Below, in pieces: positions 16,470-23,385 of a stretch of DNA of 64,000 nt; the first letter of the stretch is position 1, and each line of letters starts with the position of its first letter. The position numbers and the translations under genes are program-made. The notes beneath the pieces were generated by a model. That model ran no database searches. It saw only the letters and a program-made list of their open reading frames with translations, and was not told where the DNA came from. The DNA comes from Stenotrophomonas rhizophila (GTDB lineage: Bacteria > Pseudomonadota > Gammaproteobacteria > Xanthomonadales > Xanthomonadaceae), in contig NZ_CP016294.1 of the NCBI RefSeq assembly GCF_001704155.1, positions 2,539,501-2,603,500 of the forward strand. The letters are read 5' to 3'.

Positions 16470-17540
16470 TCAGGCTGCCGGGCGCAACGGTTCGCCCTGC
16501 AGCTGCGCAAGCGGGCTGCGGGGACGCTCGCGCCGTTGCGCGAAAATCTGCCGCCGGTAACGCGCCGGGGTCACTCCGACGATGCGCAGGAACAGCCGGC
16601 GGAAGGCGCTCTGATCGGAGTACCCCACCGCCCACGACACCTCATCGACCGCACCACCGGCCTGCAGCAGCAGCTGCGCCTTGGCGATGCGCAGCCGCTG
16701 GCAGTAGGCAATCGGACGCAGACCGGTGGCCTTCAGGAAGCGCCGCTGCAGCGTGCGCGGCTCCAGCCCTGCCGCGTCGCAGATGTCCTGCAGGGTGACG
16801 CCACGCGCCGCGATGCCGTGCAGCCAGCGCTGCGCCTTCAGGATGCCGCGATCGCCATGGGCGAAGTTCGGACTGAAGCGCTCCAGGTCTTCCTGCACGC
16901 CCCGCGGAATGACCAGCTGCAGCTGCTGGATGGCCGCGCTCATGACGCTCTGCCCATAGATCCGGGCCAGCAGCCGCAGACTGAGATATTTCCATGCATC
17001 CGGGCCGGACGCAGTCAGCAGGTCGCCGTCGTCCACCAGCGCGCGCTCGCTCGGATGCCAGCCCGGCACCACCGCCGCCAGCGACGGGCAACGCGACAGG
17101 TCGGGGACGCTGACCGAGCGCCCGGTCATGACCCCGGCCGAGGCCAGCAGCAGCCCACCCTCTTCGCAGCCCGCCAGCAGGCTGCCCGCATCATGGCAGT
17201 CGCGCAGCCAGGTCAGCATGCGTTCGTCGGCCTGCATCAGCGGCCAGCTGGGCTCGTTGCCCGGCACCACGATCACGGCCGGCGGGGTATCGCCGAACAG
17301 TTCGGCGCCGGCCACCCGCTGCATGCCATGCCCACGCGTGGACAGCGTCCAGCGGGTCACCAGCATGCGCGCGCCCGTGCGTTTACCCGCCGCAGCGGTG
17401 CGGTTGCAGCGCTGGGCAAGTTCGGACAGCACCGGTGCGGCAGCACGCAGGCTGCCCGGGTACTCGAGCACCGCGACTTCCATCAGGGTCGGGGACGTGG
17501 GCTTGTGGGTGGGCGATGAAGAGGGGGGAAGTGCTTCCAT
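16470..17540 (-). CDS. GlxA/AraC-family transcriptional regulator (DJ-1/PfpI plus HTH)
   Basis: A 356-residue regulator with an N-terminal class I glutamine amidotransferase-like (DJ-1/PfpI) domain at about residues 20-205 (VAVLEYPGSLRAAAPVLSEL, AVIVVPGNEPSWPL, GAGS-like GCEEGGLLLASAG) and a C-terminal AraC HTH pair at about 235-335 (LQDICDAAGLEPRTLQRRFL, VSWAVGYSDQSAFRRLFLRI). This is the GlxA/FtrA layout, linked to choline, carnitine, arginine and other amine catabolism. AGGAG precedes the ATG at 17540 by 8 bases. The target genes are not evident; it lies between dsbG and the divergent metal-resistance operon. Confidence 0.9.
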   Translation of the reverse strand: MEALPPSSSPTHKPTSPTLMEVAVLEYPGSLRAAAPVLSELAQRCNRTAAAGKRTGARMLVTRWTLSTRGHGMQRVAGAELFGDTPPAVIVVPGNEPSWPLMQADERMLTWLRDCHDAGSLLAGCEEGGLLLASAGVMTGRSVSVPDLSRCPSLAAVVPGWHPSERALVDDGDLLTASGPDAWKYLSLRLLARIYGQSVMSAAIQQLQLVIPRGVQEDLERFSPNFAHGDRGILKAQRWLHGIAARGVTLQDICDAAGLEPRTLQRRFLKATGLRPIAYCQRLRIAKAQLLLQAGGAVDEVSWAVGYSDQSAFRRLFLRIVGVTPARYRRQIFAQRRERPRSPLAQLQGEPLRPAA

Positions 17541-17698
17541 GGCGGCGCTCCTGGAACGGCTGCTGAGACCGCCAAACCCTGCTGGATCAAGGCCTGACGG
17601 CGATTCCAATGGAGCGTACGGAGCGCCCCCCACGGCAGCTATGAAACTAGTTGTAAATCCGGACCGGTAACGACATTGGAGGCCGCCGCAGCAAACCC

Positions 17699-17730
17699 TT
17701 GACTCTTGACCAGACTCCAGGGTCCACACT
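17699..17730 (+). promoter_or_regulatory. MerR-type promoter of the metal-resistance operon
   Basis: TTGACT (17699-17704) and CACACT (17725-17730) are separated by 20 bases, the over-long spacer typical of MerR-controlled promoters. Within the spacer GACC and GGTC form a short dyad. It lies 28 bases before the GTG of the MerR-type gene, so the regulator likely controls its own operon. Confidence 0.55.
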
Positions 17731-17757
17731 GTGCGCCTGCTCCCCAGAGAGGTCGCC

Positions 17758-18156
17758 GTGAACATTGGACAACTCGCACGCCAGGCCGGCGTGCCCATCG
17801 ATACCGTGCGCTATTACGAGCGCCAGCATCTGCTGCCCACGGCCCAGCGCAGTGCCGGTGGCTACCGGGTCTTCAACGACACCGACCTGACCCGCCTTCG
17901 CTTCATCCGTCGCGCCAAGGCACTGGGCTTTACCCTGGAGGAAATCGGCGAACTGCTCGCCCTGAGCGACCAGCGCGGCCAGGACATGGCCCAGGTGCGC
18001 GAGGCGGCAGTGCTGAAGCTGCAGGACATCGAACAGCGCGTTGCCGAACTGCAGCGCATGCATGCCGCGCTGAAGCAACTGGTCGATGCCTGCCCCGGCC
18101 ATGGCGGCCTGGAACAGTGCCCGATCCTGGGTGCACTGACGGAGCCTCACCGATGA
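17758..18156 (+). CDS. MerR-family heavy-metal-responsive regulator (CueR-like)
   Basis: A 132-residue MerR regulator: winged HTH at about residues 1-70 ([40 protein letters not shown]), a long dimerisation helix at about 80-112, and a C-terminal metal-binding loop with two cysteines eight residues apart ([14 protein letters not shown]), similar to CueR. It starts at GTG 17758 with AGAGAGG upstream; an in-frame GTG at 17731 overlaps the promoter and is less likely. It overlaps the P-type ATPase gene by 4 bp (ATGA). Copper(I) is the most likely inducer given the ATPase, but other soft metals are possible. Confidence 0.92.
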   Translation: MNIGQLARQAGVPIDTVRYYERQHLLPTAQRSAGGYRVFNDTDLTRLRFIRRAKALGFTLEEIGELLALSDQRGQDMAQVREAAVLKLQDIEQRVAELQRMHAALKQLVDACPGHGGLEQCPILGALTEPHR

Positions 18157-20498
18157 CCGCGCCCAAAGGCAGCTGCTGCGCCGCGCACGGCGGTGGCGCC
18201 CCGGCAGGCAACACGGTCAAGGACCTGGTCTGCGGCATGGACGTGAACCCGGACACCACCGCGCACCACGCCCGGCATGCCGGCAGCGACTACCACTTCT
18301 GCAGCGATGGCTGCCGGCGCAAATTCATCGCCGCGCCGCAGCGCTATCTCGACCCTGCCTCGCACATCGCCGAACCGGTACCGGCCGGCACGCTCTACAC
18401 GTGCCCGATGGATCCAGAGATCGTGCAGGAAGGGCCCGGCACCTGCCCCATCTGCGGCATGGCGCTGGAACCGATGATGCCCAGCCTGGACGAGGGCGAA
18501 AATCCGGAGCTCACCGACTTCCGCCGGCGCTTCTGGTGGAGCCTGCCGCTGAGCATCGCCACCATGGCGCTGGCAATGCTGGCCATGACCCCGCTGCTGC
18601 ACGGCGTGCCGCCAGGCGTGCGGGTGTGGATCGAGCTGGTGCTGGCCACGCCGGTGGTGCTGTGGGCAGGCTGGCCGTTCGTGCAGCGCTGGGCGCAGTC
18701 GATCCGCAACCGCAGCCCGAACATGTGGACCCTGATCGGCACCGGTGTGCTGGCCGCGTATGCCTACAGCGTGGTGGCAACGATTGCGCCCGGACTGTTC
18801 CCGCCGTCGTTCCAGCAGCACGGCCACGTGGGCGTGTACTTCGAAGCGGCGGCGGTCATCATTTCGCTCACCCTGCTCGGCCAGCTGATGGAGCTGCGCG
18901 CCCGCGCCCAGACCTCGGCGGCGATCAAGGCATTGCTGGGGCTGGCACCGAAAACCGCGCGGGTGCTGCGCGAGGACGGCCACGAGGAAGACGTGGACAT
19001 CACTGCACTCCAACCCGGCGACCGCCTGCGGGTGCGGCCGGGCGAGAAAGTACCGGTGGATGGCAGCGTGCTGGAGGGTCGTTCCACGGTGGACGAATCG
19101 ATGCTGACCGGCGAACCGGTGCCGGTGGCCAAGACCGTGGGCGATACCGTCATCGGCGCCACCCTCAACGGGACCGGCAGCCTGGTGATCCGTGCCGAGC
19201 GGCTGGGCGACGACAGCATGCTGGCGCAGATCGTGCAGCTGGTGGCGCAGGCGCAGCGTTCGCGCGCACCGATGCAGCGGATGGCCGACAAGGTCGCCTA
19301 CTGGTTCGTGCTGGCGGTACTGGGCGTGGCGATGCTGACCTTCTTCGGCTGGGGCCTGTTCGGACCGGACCCGTCGTGGACGCATGCGGTGCTCAGCGCA
19401 GTGGCGGTGCTGATCATTGCCTGCCCCTGCGCCCTTGGCCTGGCCACGCCGATGACCATCATGGTCGCCACCGGACGCGCCGCGCAGCAGGGTGTGCTGT
19501 TCCGCGACGCCGAGGCCATCGAAGCGCTGCGCAGCGTGGATACGCTGGTGGTGGACAAGACCGGCACGCTCACCGAAGGCCGGCCCGCCTTCCGCGACGT
19601 AAAGCCGGTGCCCGGATTCGCGGCCGACGACGTGCTGCACTGGGCGGCCAGCCTGGACCAGGGCAGCGAACACCCGCTGGCCGCAGCGATCGTCGCCGAA
19701 GCGCGCCGTCGAGGCCGCCCACTCGCATCGGTGGAGGACTTCGACTCGCTCACCGGCCTTGGCGTGCGTGGCACGGTTGAAGGCAGGACACTGCTGCTCG
19801 GCAACGCCGCGCTGATGGCCGACCACCACATCTCCCTGCAGCTCCTGCACGCCGATGCCAAGCAATTGCGCGAGGCGGCGGCCAGCGTGATGTTCCTGGC
19901 CGTCGACGGCACCCTGGCCGGGCTGATTGCAGTAGCCGACCCCATCAAGGCGTCCACCGCCGAAGCCATCGCACAGCTGCACCGCGATGGCCTGCGCATC
20001 GTGATGGCGACCGGCGACGGCACCGCCACGGCTGAAGCCGTAGCGCGCGAGCTGGGCCTGGACGAGGTGCACGGTGAAATGCGCCCGGCGGACAAGGCCG
20101 AACTGATCCGCGCGCTGCAGGCACAGGGCCGCACGGTGGCCATGGCCGGCGATGGCATCAACGATGCGCCTGCATTGGCAAGCGCCAATGTCGGCATCGC
20201 GATGGGCAACGGCACGGACGTGGCGATGTCCAGCGCACAGGTCACGCTGGTCAAGGGCGACCTGCGCGGGATCCTGCGGGCACGCCAGCTGTCGTCCGCA
20301 AGTGTGCGCAACATGCGGCAGAACCTGGGCTTCGCGTTCCTCTACAACGGCCTGGGCATTCCGGTGGCGGCAGGTGTGCTGTATCCACTGGGCATCACGA
20401 TGTCGCCGATGCTGGCGGCGGTGGCGATGAGCCTCAGTTCGGTGTCGGTGATCAGCAATGCGTTGCGTCTTCGCCATCAACGATTGCCAACGTCATGA
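18153..20498 (+). CDS. Copper-type P1B ATPase with N-terminal YHS and metal-binding segments
   Basis: A 781-residue metal-exporting ATPase of the inner membrane. Instead of a CxxC HMA domain, the N-terminus has Cys/His-rich [14 protein letters not shown], a YHS-type domain (about 22-66, [24 protein letters not shown]) and a [15 protein letters not shown] motif (about 83-110). Eight membrane helices include the CPC metal site ([13 protein letters not shown], about residue 425). Then come the actuator TGEPVPV, phosphorylation site DKTGTLTEG (about 467), SEHPLAAAI and [13 protein letters not shown] with the SEHP motif points to Cu(I) or Ag(I) export. It is coupled by ATGA to the MerR gene. Expression is likely copper-induced. 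Confidence 0.93.
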   Translation: MTAPKGSCCAAHGGGAPAGNTVKDLVCGMDVNPDTTAHHARHAGSDYHFCSDGCRRKFIAAPQRYLDPASHIAEPVPAGTLYTCPMDPEIVQEGPGTCPICGMALEPMMPSLDEGENPELTDFRRRFWWSLPLSIATMALAMLAMTPLLHGVPPGVRVWIELVLATPVVLWAGWPFVQRWAQSIRNRSPNMWTLIGTGVLAAYAYSVVATIAPGLFPPSFQQHGHVGVYFEAAAVIISLTLLGQLMELRARAQTSAAIKALLGLAPKTARVLREDGHEEDVDITALQPGDRLRVRPGEKVPVDGSVLEGRSTVDESMLTGEPVPVAKTVGDTVIGATLNGTGSLVIRAERLGDDSMLAQIVQLVAQAQRSRAPMQRMADKVAYWFVLAVLGVAMLTFFGWGLFGPDPSWTHAVLSAVAVLIIACPCALGLATPMTIMVATGRAAQQGVLFRDAEAIEALRSVDTLVVDKTGTLTEGRPAFRDVKPVPGFAADDVLHWAASLDQGSEHPLAAAIVAEARRRGRPLASVEDFDSLTGLGVRGTVEGRTLLLGNAALMADHHISLQLLHADAKQLREAAASVMFLAVDGTLAGLIAVADPIKASTAEAIAQLHRDGLRIVMATGDGTATAEAVARELGLDEVHGEMRPADKAELIRALQAQGRTVAMAGDGINDAPALASANVGIAMGNGTDVAMSSAQVTLVKGDLRGILRARQLSSASVRNMRQNLGFAFLYNGLGIPVAAGVLYPLGITMSPMLAAVAMSLSSVSVISNALRLRHQRLPTS

Positions 20499-20508
20499 CA
20501 GTTTTTTC

Positions 20509-20537
20509 TTGCCAATCGAAAACAGCATCGCTATGAT
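20509..20537 (+). promoter_or_regulatory. Promoter of tRNA unit 1
   Basis: TTGCCA and TATGAT with a 17-base spacer, ending 17 bases before the first tRNA-Ala. Good sigma-70 match. Confidence 0.7.
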
Positions 20538-20554
20538 CTCGCTCCTCACGACGT

Positions 20555-20630
20555 GGGGCCATAGCTCAGCTGGGAGAGCGCCTGCATGGCATGCAGGAGG
20601 TCGGCGGTTCGATCCCGCCTGGCTCCACCA
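20555..20630 (+). tRNA. tRNA-Ala (GGC), copy 1
   Basis: 76 bases with encoded CCA; complete cloverleaf with acceptor GGGGCCA/TGGCTCC, T-loop TTCGATC and anticodon loop ATGGCAT, giving anticodon GGC. First of four identical copies. Confidence 0.97.
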
Positions 20631-20631
20631 C

Positions 20632-20653
20632 TCCGGACCTTAGGCCGTTCGGA
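20632..20653 (+). other. Inter-tRNA hairpin, unit 1
   Basis: TCCGGAC pairs with GTTCGGA around a loop containing TTAGGCC. The same hairpin with compensating base changes sits in all four Ala-Glu spacers. Confidence 0.6.
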
Positions 20654-20684
20654 AGGTAGTGAACACAATTCGAGTTTTTCGTGC

Positions 20685-20760
20685 GTCCCCATCGTCTAGA
20701 GGCCTAGGACATCACCCTTTCACGGTGGCGACCGGGGTTCGAATCCCCGTGGGGACGCCA
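20685..20760 (+). tRNA. tRNA-Glu (TTC), copy 1
   Basis: 76 bases with encoded CCA; acceptor GTCCCCA/TGGGGAC, T-loop TTCGAAT and anticodon loop CTTTCAC, giving anticodon TTC. Co-transcribed with the preceding tRNA-Ala. Confidence 0.97.
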
Positions 20761-20774
20761 GTTACAAAACAAAA

Positions 20775-20800
20775 AGCCCTGACTTCGGTCGGGGTTTTTT
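20775..20800 (+). terminator. Terminator of tRNA unit 1
   Basis: A stem CCCTGAC/GTCGGGG with a TTCG loop followed by TTTTTT, 15 bases after tRNA-Glu copy 1. Confidence 0.85.
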
Positions 20801-20814
20801 ATTTGCAAAAACAC

Positions 20815-20843
20815 TTGGCGAATCGTCTTCACACGCGTAGAAT
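20815..20843 (+). promoter_or_regulatory. Promoter of tRNA unit 2
   Basis: TTGGCG and TAGAAT separated by 17 bases, ending 17 bases before tRNA-Ala copy 2. Same geometry as unit 1. Confidence 0.75.
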
Positions 20844-20860
20844 TCCGCCTCCAGCATCGT

Positions 20861-20936
20861 GGGGCCATAGCTCAGCTGGGAGAGCGCCTGCATGGCATGC
20901 AGGAGGTCGGCGGTTCGATCCCGCCTGGCTCCACCA
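20861..20936 (+). tRNA. tRNA-Ala (GGC), copy 2
   Basis: Identical in sequence to copy 1, including encoded CCA; anticodon GGC. Confidence 0.97.
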
Positions 20937-20937
20937 C

Positions 20938-20959
20938 TCCGGACCTTAGGCCGTTCGGA
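20938..20959 (+). other. Inter-tRNA hairpin, unit 2
   Basis: Same stem and TTAGGCC loop as unit 1. Confidence 0.6.
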
Positions 20960-20987
20960 GGTGTTGGAAACATTGATGAGTTCATGC

Positions 20988-21063
20988 GTCCCCATCGTCT
21001 AGAGGCCTAGGACATCACCCTTTCACGGTGGCGACCGGGGTTCGAATCCCCGTGGGGACGCCA
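20988..21063 (+). tRNA. tRNA-Glu (TTC), copy 2
   Basis: Identical in sequence to copy 1; anticodon TTC. It is followed by a REP pair rather than a U-tract terminator. Confidence 0.97.
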
Positions 21064-21077
21064 CTCATCAACCGGTG

Positions 21078-21128
21078 TACCGACCAACGGTCGTTACCTG
21101 CCGGTAGCATCCGACCGTTGGTCGGATG
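21078..21128. repeat. Inverted pair of GTAG REP hairpins (SMAG-like)
   Basis: The right monomer (21104-21128, plus strand) is GTAG followed by stem CATCCGACC, loop GTT and the complementary stem. The left monomer (21078-21098, minus strand) has the same CGACC-GTT-GGTCG core. Head, 9-bp stem and 3-base loop match the SMAG REP family of Stenotrophomonas. It takes the place of the terminator after tRNA unit 2. Confidence 0.85.
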
Positions 21129-21146
21129 GCGGCGTTTAACAAAGGC

Positions 21147-21175
21147 TGGCCATTCAGGCAAATCAACGCTAGAAT
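21147..21175 (+). promoter_or_regulatory. Promoter of tRNA unit 3
   Basis: TGGCCA and TAGAAT separated by 17 bases, ending 22 bases before tRNA-Ala copy 3. The -10 box is good and the -35 box weak. Confidence 0.55.
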
Positions 21176-21197
21176 GTCGGGCTGGTAGCAACAACGT

Positions 21198-21273
21198 GGG
21201 GCCATAGCTCAGCTGGGAGAGCGCCTGCATGGCATGCAGGAGGTCGGCGGTTCGATCCCGCCTGGCTCCACCA
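21198..21273 (+). tRNA. tRNA-Ala (GGC), copy 3
   Basis: Identical to the other Ala copies; anticodon GGC, encoded CCA. Confidence 0.97.
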
Positions 21274-21303
21274 CTTCTCCGGACATAGGCCGTCCGACAG
21301 AAG
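21274..21303 (+). other. Inter-tRNA hairpin, unit 3
   Basis: CTTCT/AGAAG and CGGAC/GTCCG stems with a small internal loop around ATAGGCC. The stem differs from units 1 and 2 but pairing is kept. Confidence 0.6.
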
Positions 21304-21323
21304 CAAAATTCAAAGTTTCGTGC

Positions 21324-21399
21324 GTCCCCATCGTCTAGAGGCCTAGGACATCACCCTTTCACGGTGGCGACCGGGGTTCGAATCCCCGTGGGGACGCCA
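21324..21399 (+). tRNA. tRNA-Glu (TTC), copy 3
   Basis: Identical to the other Glu copies; anticodon TTC, encoded CCA. Confidence 0.97.
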
Positions 21400-21414
21400 A
21401 TCAAACGCAGAAGA

Positions 21415-21437
21415 CCCCGGCAATGCCGGGGTTTTTT
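21415..21437 (+). terminator. Terminator of tRNA unit 3
   Basis: CCCCGGC/GCCGGGG stem followed by TTTTTT, 16 bases after tRNA-Glu copy 3. Confidence 0.9.
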
Positions 21438-21507
21438 GTATCCGTCGAAAAAAGTGTTTCCCTTTTCGGAAAACACCGATATTATAGGCGGCTCGCAGCA
21501 TCAACGT

Positions 21508-21583
21508 GGGGCCATAGCTCAGCTGGGAGAGCGCCTGCATGGCATGCAGGAGGTCGGCGGTTCGATCCCGCCTGGCTCCACCA
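21508..21583 (+). tRNA. tRNA-Ala (GGC), copy 4
   Basis: Identical to the other Ala copies; anticodon GGC. A TATTAT -10 element lies about 22 bases upstream, so unit 4 also appears to have its own promoter. Confidence 0.97.
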
Positions 21584-21584
21584 A

Positions 21585-21610
21585 CATCCGGTCATTAGGC
21601 CGATCGGATG
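21585..21610 (+). other. Inter-tRNA hairpin, unit 4
   Basis: CATCCGGTC pairs with GATCGGATG over 9 bp around the loop ATTAGGCC. This is the longest stem of the four, with the loop core conserved. Confidence 0.6.
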
Positions 21611-21640
21611 GATGCAGCATTAAAATTCAGGTTTTCGTGC

Positions 21641-21716
21641 GTCCCCATCGTCTAGAGGCCTAGGACATCACCCTTTCACGGTGGCGACCGGGGTTCGAAT
21701 CCCCGTGGGGACGCCA
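21641..21716 (+). tRNA. tRNA-Glu (TTC), copy 4
   Basis: Identical to the other Glu copies; anticodon TTC, encoded CCA. Confidence 0.97.
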
Positions 21717-21730
21717 ATACAACGCAGAAA

Positions 21731-21754
21731 GCCCCGGCAATGCCGGGGCTTTTT
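21731..21754 (+). terminator. Terminator of tRNA unit 4
   Basis: GCCCCGGC/GCCGGGGC stem followed by TTTTT, 14 bases after tRNA-Glu copy 4. Confidence 0.9.
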
Positions 21755-21802
21755 GTTTGGTAGCGTATCAACCCACAGTTGATACCCCTCCGGTCCAGGC
21801 CC

Positions 21803-22759
21803 ATGTGCTATTCCGCCCAGATCCGCGCCGACTACACCAAGCTGGTTCGTGAGTTCGGCGCCGCCATTTCGCTGGACGAGTTCGCCCAGCTCTACGCCCA
21901 TGACGCCGGCAAGCAACGCCCCAAGACCCCAAAGGCCATGGACGACGGCTTTGCCGGTGCGCGCACCGCGCAGGGCCAGGATATCGTGGCGAAGATCCAG
22001 CAATGGCATGCCGAAGAAATGCAGGCGCTGGACGAGGAAATCCGCCTCCAGTCCGCACGCCGGAAGCAGGCCGAAGAAAGCCTGGCGCACCGCCCCACCC
22101 AGAAGGCCCGCAATGACATCCGCATTGCCGGCAACCGCGTTGACCGGGCCCAGGCACGCCTGGCCGACCTGCACCGCACCGGCCTGCTGCCGCGCGACAG
22201 CCGCATCTTCCCCGGCGTATACGCCCCGGTGATCGTGTCCGAACATGGCCAGCGCGTGATCAAGCCGATGCGCTACCAGTGCCGCCTGCCCGACAAGCCC
22301 GCGCGCAACGACGCGCTCTATTCGGGCACCTACAACGCCCGCCGCGACAGCCTCGAGGCTTACTGGAAGAACGCGTTCGGCCACCACCACGGCGTTGTCG
22401 TCGTGCAATCGTTCTACGAACACGTGCCCCGCCATGCGCTGGAACAGCGCAGCCTGGCACCGGGCGAGAATCCACGGAACGTGGTGCTCGAATTCCGCCC
22501 GCAGCCACCGCGCGATCTGTTGATCGCCTGCCTGTGGTCGGAATGGGAAGGCCCTGAGGGCCGCCTGCTCTCGTTCGCCGCCATCACCGACGACCCCCCG
22601 CGCGACGTGGCCGCAGCCGGGCATGACCGCTGCATCGTACCGATCCGACGCGAAAACCTGGATGCGTGGCTGAATCCAGATCCGCAGGACCTGGCCGCGT
22701 TGTACCGCATCCTGGACGACCGCGAGCCGGTCGAGCTGGATTACGCCGAGGCGGCGTGA
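21803..22759 (+). CDS. SOS response-associated peptidase (SRAP/HMCES-like) with helical insertion
   Basis: A 318-residue SRAP-family protein. Cys2 (MCYSAQ) becomes N-terminal after Met removal and in this family forms a covalent link to abasic sites in single-stranded DNA. Other family positions are seen as NARRDS (Asn about 178), SFYEHV (Glu about 206) and HDRCIVPI. Usual members are 220-240 residues; the extra length is a charged, helix-rich insert at about residues 45-130 (KIQQWHAEEMQALDEEI). The canonical GFYEW is SFYEHV, so it is a divergent subfamily. The ATG at 21803 is fixed by the need for Cys2. Its 3' end overlaps a convergent receiver gene by 19 bp. Confidence 0.85.
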   Translation: MCYSAQIRADYTKLVREFGAAISLDEFAQLYAHDAGKQRPKTPKAMDDGFAGARTAQGQDIVAKIQQWHAEEMQALDEEIRLQSARRKQAEESLAHRPTQKARNDIRIAGNRVDRAQARLADLHRTGLLPRDSRIFPGVYAPVIVSEHGQRVIKPMRYQCRLPDKPARNDALYSGTYNARRDSLEAYWKNAFGHHHGVVVVQSFYEHVPRHALEQRSLAPGENPRNVVLEFRPQPPRDLLIACLWSEWEGPEGRLLSFAAITDDPPRDVAAAGHDRCIVPIRRENLDAWLNPDPQDLAALYRILDDREPVELDYAEAA

Positions 22760-23121
22760 TCCTGCAGCGCAGCGGTCAGCGCCTGGTTCAACTCAACGGC
22801 CAGATAGGGCTTGGTCAGCACCCTGCCCGCGCGGAACGCCTCGGGCAGCTGGAAATGCGCCATGCCGGTGGCCACCACGAAGGGAATGCCAAGCGCGGTC
22901 AGTGCATCGGCGACCGGGTCGCTGGTCTCGTGATTGGCCAGGCGGTAATCCAGCAGAACGATCTGCGGCGCAGCCTCTTCGATCAGGCGCAGTGCCTCGG
23001 CCACCGACGACGCCGGCCCGACCATCACCGCACCCGCGTGCATCAGCTGCATCTCGAGCAACGACGCGCTCATCGCGTCGTTTTCCACCACCAGTACCCG
23101 CAGACCCTGCAACGCGCTCAT
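22741..23121 (-). CDS. Single-domain response regulator
   Basis: A 126-residue stand-alone receiver domain (LRVLVVENDAMSASLLEMQL), with the phosphoacceptor Asp in IVLLDYRLANHE, Thr in FVVATGMAHF and Lys in VLTKPYLAVE. It has no output domain, so it acts by protein contact or as a phosphate relay. No kinase is adjacent; possible partners are the kinases of the 46-53 kb block. The acidic pocket reads VEND rather than the usual double acidic pair, still consistent with phosphorylation. It converges on the SRAP gene, with 19 bp of overlap at their 3' ends. Confidence 0.85.
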   Translation of the reverse strand: MSALQGLRVLVVENDAMSASLLEMQLMHAGAVMVGPASSVAEALRLIEEAAPQIVLLDYRLANHETSDPVADALTALGIPFVVATGMAHFQLPEAFRAGRVLTKPYLAVELNQALTAALQDHAASA

Positions 23122-23245
23122 CGCCGTTCCCTGTATCGTTCAGCGCAATGAGTATAACGTCGCGGAAAAATGAAGGTCCGGGGTCGACTGAACGATTCAG
23201 ACCTCCCCAATCCGGCCGGGTTTGTATACACTACGCGGCCAGCCA

Positions 23246-23332
23246 GCCGAAGTGGCGGAATCGGTAGACGCAGCGGACTCAAAATCCGCCGCCCTTAAAA
23301 GCGTGTGGGTTCGAGTCCCACCTTCGGCACCA
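23246..23332 (+). tRNA. tRNA-Leu (CAA)
   Basis: 87 bases with encoded CCA and a long variable arm, as expected for Leu. Anticodon loop CTCAAAA gives anticodon CAA; T-loop TTCGAGT. Single copy; no integrase or flanking repeat of its 3' end is seen. Confidence 0.97.
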
Positions 23333-23340
23333 TGGAATCC

Positions 23341-23377
23341 AGAAGGCCAGATCGAAAGATCTGGCCTTCTGCTTTTG
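23341..23377 (+). terminator. Terminator of tRNA-Leu
   Basis: A 13-bp stem (AGAAGGCCAGATC) with a GAAA tetraloop, followed by GCTTTT on the plus strand. It also lies just past the stop of the convergent chemoreceptor gene and may serve both. Confidence 0.85.
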
Positions 23378-23385
23378 GTGCGTAC

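Noticed and set aside
18147-20480. 777-codon minus-strand frame opposite the P-type ATPase
   Set aside because: Shadow of a well-supported ATPase gene; low-complexity His/Arg/Gln translation.
20555-21716. Regular repeated blocks that could look like a CRISPR array
   Set aside because: The repeats are complete tRNA genes with encoded CCA; no cas genes are present.
23246-23332. tRNA-Leu as an attachment site of an integrated element
   Set aside because: No integrase gene and no direct repeat of the tRNA 3' end was found nearby.
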